Translations under genes and position numbers: made by a program
Shown: piece after piece, positions 59,693 through 64,000 of the stretch
Layout: the number at the start of each line of letters is the position of its first letter
How positions within the stretch are numbered: position 1 is the first letter of the stretch
NCBI RefSeq assembly: GCF_003943515.1
Contig: NZ_RJPT01000004.1
Coordinates: 10,634-74,633, forward strand
Source: Streptococcus cristatus
Lineage (GTDB): Bacteria > Bacillota > Bacilli > Lactobacillales > Streptococcaceae
Direction of reading: 5' to 3'
DNA length: 64,000 nucleotides
The notes under the pieces: generated by a model
Told to the model about the DNA's origin: nothing
The model's database searches: none
Seen by the model: the letters and a program-made list of their open reading frames with translations, nothing else

Positions 59693-60457
59693 TTAAAACT
59701 TCCCACGATTCGTCAAGTCTTCTACCTTAGGCATGACTTCTTTATTGTCCCAATGCTCTACAATCAATCCATTCTCCAAACGGAAAATGTCATACTGGGC
59801 ATAGGCCACCCCATCGATCTGAGTCTGTCCATAGCTAACCACATAATTTCCTTGTCCCAAAAGCTGGAAAACAAAGTCAAAAGTAACCCCATGTTCAGCC
59901 ACATAGTTTTTATAAGCCTGACTTCCTTGGCAAATCTCATGATTGTGCTGAATCAAATCTTCTGCCACATAATCACTCCACTGCTCCAGTTCCCCATTTT
60001 GGAAAATTTCTGTCAAGAAACGACGAACGGTTTTTTTATTTGCTACTGTCTTGTCCAAATCCGTGATTTCAAAATCCCCAAATATCTGATCTAACTGTCC
60101 ATTTTCTGGAACGCGATAGTAGTCAATGACATCCCAATGTTCCACGATACGACCATTCTCATCCGCACGGAAAGTATCCGTCGTCACCCATTTAGCTTCC
60201 CCGCCATTAAGATATTGATGGACATGAACAAAGACTAGATTGCCGTCTTCAATGGTGCGAACAATCTTCATCTCACGCTCTGGATGACGCTCAAAGAAAT
60301 CTGCAAAGAAATCCGCAAAACCTTCTTTCCCATCTGGCACACCTGTCGAATGTTGAATATAGGTATCCCCTACAGACTGTGCCTGAGCCTCGGCAACACG
60401 TCCGTCTTGAATGGCGTGAATGTATAGATTATGTGCATTTTCAACTTGTTTTGACAT
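59693..60457 (-). CDS. SnoaL-like protein with two NTF2-fold domains
   Basis: 254 residues made of two related NTF2-like halves: each contains a GxIVEHWD motif (GRIVEHWDVID near 108-118, GLIVEHWDNKE near 230-240) and a QH.TG/NH segment. Single-domain SnoaL-like proteins are polyketide cyclases or uncharacterised enzymes; the duplication is unusual. It follows the MarR gene by 3 bases. Substrate unknown. Confidence 0.85.
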   Translation of the reverse strand: MSKQVENAHNLYIHAIQDGRVAEAQAQSVGDTYIQHSTGVPDGKEGFADFFADFFERHPEREMKIVRTIEDGNLVFVHVHQYLNGGEAKWVTTDTFRADENGRIVEHWDVIDYYRVPENGQLDQIFGDFEITDLDKTVANKKTVRRFLTEIFQNGELEQWSDYVAEDLIQHNHEICQGSQAYKNYVAEHGVTFDFVFQLLGQGNYVVSYGQTQIDGVAYAQYDIFRLENGLIVEHWDNKEVMPKVEDLTNRGKF

Positions 60458-60460
60458 GAT

Positions 60461-60880
60461 TTAAGCTTCTTTTTCTTTTAAATTTGCTAAGATGCGTTCC
60501 TGATAACTTTCAAACTGACGAATTTCTTCCTCAGAGAAGCCTTTATAAAAAATCTCATCCAGTTTTTGACTGACACGATGGCCAACTTCTTTCTGCGACC
60601 AACCCCGCTCTGTCAACTTGACATATTTTTTTCGCTTGTCTGAGCCACACTGACTAAAGGTCACCAAACCCTGTTCTTCCAGCTTTTTCAGCATAGTCGT
60701 CAGTGTATTATTGGCAAGTCCTGTCGCCGTGGCGCACCCTGTCTCACTATTCCATAAAACAGTGAGAATCTTGCCCTGTTCACTCCGATAAAGAGCTTCA
60801 GGCTCCTGGCTCAGTAACTTTTGAAAAATCCGCCCATTCAACAAACGAATATGATAGGCTACCAAATGACTGTCTCTCAT
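60461..60880 (-). CDS. MarR-family transcriptional regulator
   Basis: 139 residues from the ATG at 60880, chosen because GGAG lies upstream and the length fits the family; the longer frame to 61015 would run through the promoter. Winged helix at about 45-100 (ATATGLANNTLTTMLKKLEEQG, basic wing SDKRKKYVKLT). Two Cys (in SETGCAT and SQCGSD) could be redox-sensitive (inference). A perfect 7-5-7 inverted repeat in its promoter suggests autoregulation. First gene of a five-gene operon. Confidence 0.9.
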   Translation of the reverse strand: MRDSHLVAYHIRLLNGRIFQKLLSQEPEALYRSEQGKILTVLWNSETGCATATGLANNTLTTMLKKLEEQGLVTFSQCGSDKRKKYVKLTERGWSQKEVGHRVSQKLDEIFYKGFSEEEIRQFESYQERILANLKEKEA

Positions 60881-60920
60881 ACTACTCCAATTTATTTCTA
60901 TACCGAATTGTTTTCTATTT

Positions 60921-60949
60921 ATTGTAATGCTGTTCATTACATTTGTCAA
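60921..60949 (-). promoter_or_regulatory. Promoter of the MarR operon
   Basis: On the minus strand a perfect -35 TTGACA (60949-60944), 17-base spacer and TACAAT -10 (60926-60921). Confidence 0.8.
60923..60941. promoter_or_regulatory. MarR operator candidate
   Basis: TGTAATG, 5 bases, CATTACA: a perfect inverted repeat filling the promoter spacer and part of the -10. A dimeric MarR protein bound here would block RNA polymerase. Confidence 0.75.
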
Positions 60950-61013
60950 GTATTTTGTTCTATTTGGAAATAATTTTAAACTAGGTAAAGATTTTAAACT
61001 AAAAACTCCAAAC

Positions 61014-61062
61014 AAAAAACTCAGTGTAAAGAGGAAATCCCCCTCTCACACTGAGCTTTTTT
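61014..61062 (-). terminator. Terminator of the YrdC-like gene
   Basis: CTCAGTGT and ACACTGAG form the outer stem and GAGG/CCTC an inner one. A-rich and T-rich flanks allow termination on both strands; on the minus strand it lies just past the gene. Confidence 0.75.
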
Positions 61063-61065
61063 ATC

Positions 61066-61845
61066 TTAGTAATATTCACCCTGACGGTAATCCCATGAGT
61101 TGAAAGTATCGGACAGGTGCATCATGATTTTGTCAATGTCCAAGCCTTTGCGGATGACCACTGGTGCTGGTGAGATGGAACGTTGCCCACCTTGTTCTGG
61201 AATCAGTTTTCCATCTTTATCCACCATAGAGACCATAACGCCTTGCTCGTAGCGAGTTTCAATGGTCTTGTCTGGCTGGATAGAGGCTACATAGTCATCT
61301 GCTTCAATAACCAAATCAACAGCATTTTCGATGCGCTCTCCAATTCCTTCTACCTTGCCGCGGTTTCCTTTACCGGATGGGTTGGCTGAGGAAGCATAAA
61401 CCATCTTGCCTTCTTCCCAAAGTTTAGCTGCCAGCTGCTCGCCCGCCTTACCAAACTTAATAACAAAACAGCTAGTGCCACGAACATCTGTCATCAGCTC
61501 TTCCCTACCGTCACCATAGGCTTTGAGCTTTTCAAAAGCTTCTGGCTTCCATGGAAGGATACAACCCAAGAGGATATCTTCATCCCAATGCTTTTGATAA
61601 AAAGCTTCAATTTCCGGATTTAGCTGTGCTAAAGCACGAAGCTCATCCATACTGCCACAAAGAACCACACCTGGCTTATTACGGTTACGGGCCTTAGCTT
61701 CGAACTTACGCTCCAAACCTGCCTTATCACTAGTCATAATGATGTAACCCACCTTGGTCGGGCAAACGATACAGCCGCCATCGCCTTTCAGGATGTCATA
61801 GCCTTCTTGTGAAAGAGTTCCGTTCCATTGAATGTGTTTTGTCAT
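61066..61845 (-). CDS. YrdC/YciO/Sua5-domain protein
   Basis: 259 residues. The YrdC fold binds ATP and threonine for tRNA threonylcarbamoyladenosine synthesis in TsaC/Sua5. Here the start has CIVCPTKVGYIIM in place of the usual PTDTVYGL and ends the core with VYASSANPSGKGNRG. The changed motif and unusual C-terminus (ending YRQGEYY) suggest a paralogue rather than the essential Sua5. Function uncertain. Single gene with terminator. Confidence 0.78.
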   Translation of the reverse strand: MTKHIQWNGTLSQEGYDILKGDGGCIVCPTKVGYIIMTSDKAGLERKFEAKARNRNKPGVVLCGSMDELRALAQLNPEIEAFYQKHWDEDILLGCILPWKPEAFEKLKAYGDGREELMTDVRGTSCFVIKFGKAGEQLAAKLWEEGKMVYASSANPSGKGNRGKVEGIGERIENAVDLVIEADDYVASIQPDKTIETRYEQGVMVSMVDKDGKLIPEQGGQRSISPAPVVIRKGLDIDKIMMHLSDTFNSWDYRQGEYY

Positions 61846-61944
61846 AAGTTTCTTCCTTTTCTATTAAATTAAGATTTATTTTACCATATATTTTTATCGG
61901 AGACAATATGTTTTCAGAATTTTCTCAATATATCGAAAACAATT

Positions 61945-62535
61945 TTACTGCCAATAAGATGGACGATTTTTTTCATATTCTGTAATCAAATCCTCATACT
62001 GGAGTGTAATACCAATGTCATCCAAACCGTTTAGGAGCTTGTGCTTCCATTCTCCATCAATGTCAAAAGAGAATTCTCCCACCGGTGAAAAAATCTTCTG
62101 CTGCTCCAAATCCACCGTCACTTGATCCGTCGGCTTCAGATTAGACAAGGCTTGCCGGACTTCCAGTGGCTGGACGATTGGCAGCATACCGTTATTCAGC
62201 TCGTTATTGTAGTGAATATCTCCAAAAGATCCAGCAATGACTACCTTGAAGCCATAGTCAGCCAAGGCCCAGGCAGCGTGCTCCCGAGAGGAACCAGCTC
62301 CGAAATTATTCCCCGAAATAAGAATAGTCGCCTTGCGGTACTCCGGTCTATTAAAGACGAAATCAGGATCTTCAGTGTACTGATTGTCCAGATAGCGCCA
62401 TGCGTACATGAGGTACTTACCAAAGCCTTTTTTATCAATCAACTTGAGAAACTGCTTGGGTAAAATTTGGTCCGTATCAATATTATCGTTCATGAGGGGA
62501 ACCGTTGTCCCCGTGTAGATTGTAAATTTTTCCAT
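61945..62535 (-). CDS. leuD: 3-isopropylmalate dehydratase small subunit
   Basis: 196 residues. With LeuC isomerises 2-isopropylmalate to 3-isopropylmalate in leucine synthesis. The swivel-domain motifs [14 protein letters not shown] and [15 protein letters not shown] are clear. Nine bases separate it from leuC. No terminator of good quality is seen between its end and the YrdC-like gene 100 bases on, though that gene has its own unit. Confidence 0.96.
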   Translation of the reverse strand: MEKFTIYTGTTVPLMNDNIDTDQILPKQFLKLIDKKGFGKYLMYAWRYLDNQYTEDPDFVFNRPEYRKATILISGNNFGAGSSREHAAWALADYGFKVVIAGSFGDIHYNNELNNGMLPIVQPLEVRQALSNLKPTDQVTVDLEQQKIFSPVGEFSFDIDGEWKHKLLNGLDDIGITLQYEDLITEYEKNRPSYWQ

Positions 62536-62544
62536 AAAACTTCC

Positions 62545-63927
62545 TTACTGGACCTCCGGTAGTTGGCGGACGTCTACGAAGTGCCCGGCAATGGCTGCCG
62601 CTGCTGCCATGGCAGGACTGCAAAGATGAGTCTTAGCACCAAATCCCTGACGATCCTCAAAGTTCCGATTACTAGTAGAGGCACAGTGGACTCCGTCTGG
62701 CACCTTATCTGGATTCATTCCCAGGCACATGGAACAGCCCGGATCGCGCCATTCAAAGCCTGCATCCATGAAAATTTTATCCAGTCCCATCTTTTCAGCA
62801 GCCCGCTTGACCGGACGAGAGCCTGGTACGACGATAGCTGTCAGATTGGGAGCGATATGCTTGCCAGCGACAAACTTAGCTGCCAGCTGCAAATCGCTGA
62901 GTCTGGCATTGGTACAGGAGCCGATAAAGATATAACCTAGGTCAATATCTTCTGCTTTCTTACCCGGGGAGAGGTCCATGTAATTGTAGGCCCGCTCGTC
63001 GTTCATATCGCGAATTTCTGGGAAAGCCGCGCCGAACTCAACTCCCATAGAAGGATTGGTTCCCCAAGTCACCATAGGTGCCAACTGGGAGACATCCATC
63101 TCAATTACCTTATCATAGACAGCATCGGGATCACTGACCAGAGTCTTCCAATCAGCCACTGCCGCCTCAAAGTCCTTAGGTGCTCCCGGCCGTCCTTGAA
63201 CGTAATCATAGGTCTTCTGGTCAGGATTCATAATGCCCATCTTGGAGCCAAACTCTATGGACATATTGCAGATAGTCATACGCTCTTCCATGGTCAGATG
63301 CTCAATCGCATCACCAGCATACTCGACCACATGACCGACACCTGCAGCTACACCGTATTTGGCAATTAAAGCGAGGATAAAGTCCTTGGAATAGACACCT
63401 CTAGGTGGCACTCCGGTAAATTTGACCAGCATTTTCTTGGGCTTGACTTGCCAAATGGTCTGCGTGGCAAAAACGTGCTCTACCTCCGAAGTCCCAATTC
63501 CAAAAGCAATAGCTCCAAAAGCTCCGTGAGTGGCTGTGTGACTGTCACCGCAGACAATGAATTTGCCCGGCTGAGTCTTGCCCGTTTCGGGTCCAACCAT
63601 ATGGACAATCCCTTGTAGTTCCGATCCGTGAGCCGCATGCTCGATGCCAAAATCCTTGACATTTTCAGAAAGCTTATCAATCTGAGCCTTGGAAATCACA
63701 TCCCGAATATCATAGATATTGACCGTAGGAACATTATGGTCAAAAGTTCCAAAAGTTAAGTCCGGTCGTCTAACTTTGCGACCCGCATCTCGAAGGCCCT
63801 GAAAAGCCTGAGGGCTGGTTACTTCATGAATATAATGCTGATCCACATACATAAGCTGGGGTTGACCTTCTTGGCCTGTTATTACGTGTCTTTCCCAAAT
63901 CTTATCAAAAATTGATTTTCCAGCCAT
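62545..63927 (-). CDS. leuC: 3-isopropylmalate dehydratase large subunit
   Basis: 460 residues from the ATG at 63927 (GGAGAAG upstream; the frame to 63960 lacks a ribosome site). [4Fe-4S] cluster ligands are in [12 protein letters not shown] and in [13 protein letters not shown]. The aconitase-family [12 protein letters not shown] block is present. Operon with leuD and with genes beyond the window edge, probably leuA-leuB. Confidence 0.96.
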   Translation of the reverse strand: MAGKSIFDKIWERHVITGQEGQPQLMYVDQHYIHEVTSPQAFQGLRDAGRKVRRPDLTFGTFDHNVPTVNIYDIRDVISKAQIDKLSENVKDFGIEHAAHGSELQGIVHMVGPETGKTQPGKFIVCGDSHTATHGAFGAIAFGIGTSEVEHVFATQTIWQVKPKKMLVKFTGVPPRGVYSKDFILALIAKYGVAAGVGHVVEYAGDAIEHLTMEERMTICNMSIEFGSKMGIMNPDQKTYDYVQGRPGAPKDFEAAVADWKTLVSDPDAVYDKVIEMDVSQLAPMVTWGTNPSMGVEFGAAFPEIRDMNDERAYNYMDLSPGKKAEDIDLGYIFIGSCTNARLSDLQLAAKFVAGKHIAPNLTAIVVPGSRPVKRAAEKMGLDKIFMDAGFEWRDPGCSMCLGMNPDKVPDGVHCASTSNRNFEDRQGFGAKTHLCSPAMAAAAAIAGHFVDVRQLPEVQ

Positions 63928-63928
63928 A

Positions 63929-64000
63929 CTAGCTTCTCCATATGTAATACAAAATTCCAATTTCCACTATTACTCCGCCAATCCAAGCCAACCAGAAATA
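63929..64000 (-). CDS. C-terminal end of a small membrane protein upstream of leuC (5' end outside window)
   Basis: An open minus-strand frame enters from the right edge and stops at 63931-63929, one base before the leuC start. The 23 visible residues are hydrophobic and aromatic (two Gly, several Trp/Ile/Tyr), ending in Trp-Arg-Ser. This looks like the last helix of a small membrane protein inserted in the leu operon. No more can be said. Confidence 0.55.
   Translation of the reverse strand, partial: YFWLAWIGGVIVEIGILYYIWRS

Noticed and set aside
60881-61015. 45-residue N-terminal extension of the MarR protein
   Set aside because: It covers the TTGACA/TACAAT promoter and the operator; the shorter form has GGAG before its ATG and the normal family length.

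Overview
The window reads as chromosomal DNA of a Streptococcus, most likely an oral species of the sanguinis/cristatus/mitis type. The evidence is the XerS recombinase with an adjacent dif-SL-like site, split coaB and coaC genes, dprA behind a ComX (cin) box, the ylxM-ffh pair, SatD and DUF1002 proteins, an acoABC-lpdA-lplA cluster of the pneumococcal kind, and CcpA (cre), PurR and CodY-type operator matches. No rRNA, tRNA, insertion sequence, prophage or CRISPR array was recognised. Species cannot be settled from the sequence alone.

Layout. 1-15.4 kb holds housekeeping genes: end of an rluD-like gene, pta, mutY, a membrane protein, a thioredoxin-like gene, pgm, coaB-coaC-ECF transporter, fhs, a membrane protein plus lipoprotein, an AlkD-type repair gene, asd, dapA, a GNAT enzyme and a stand-alone ATP-cone protein. 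15.7-24.7 kb is the most unusual block. It encodes a full short-chain beta-oxidation-like set (acyl-CoA dehydrogenase/oxidase, 3-hydroxyacyl-CoA dehydrogenase, thiolase, enoyl-CoA hydratase, two CoA-transferase subunits), then a LysR regulator, a second acyl-CoA-dehydrogenase-like protein that appears to lack its catalytic base, and a YtnP-like lactonase. Three cre-like sites mark its promoters. 24.8-35 kb holds rbgA-rnhB, an O-acetyltransferase, dprA, topA, trmFO and a module of two esterases plus an ATP-grasp protein. 35.4-41.6 kb is an acetoin/pyruvate dehydrogenase operon in which the lipoyl domain sits on E3 rather than E2, ending with lplA. 41.7-44.4 kb is a bacteriocin-type ABC exporter.

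At 44.4-45.6 kb lie xerS and a dif-SL-like site, so the window spans the replication terminus. Consistent with this, genes to the left are mostly on the + strand, and genes to the right are almost all on the - strand, with guaA the clear exception. The right arm carries a MepB-like protein, two DUF915-type hydrolases, ffh-ylxM, a GntR regulator diverging from guaA, a secreted DUF1002 protein, GrpB, DUF3307 plus SatD, a TfoX-like protein, a five-gene MarR-headed operon (MarR, double NTF2-like protein, oxidoreductase, two-gene osmoprotectant/choline-type ABC transporter), a YrdC/Sua5-like protein and leuD-leuC.

How the parts work together. The beta-oxidation-like enzymes would turn short acyl-CoAs into acetyl-CoA and could feed pta; no electron-transfer flavoprotein is encoded here, so the electron acceptor is an open question. 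LplA would load lipoate on the lipoyl domain carried by E3. fhs (10-formyl-THF) has a perfect PurBox, asd has a near-perfect CodY box, and pgm and the beta-oxidation block have cre sites.
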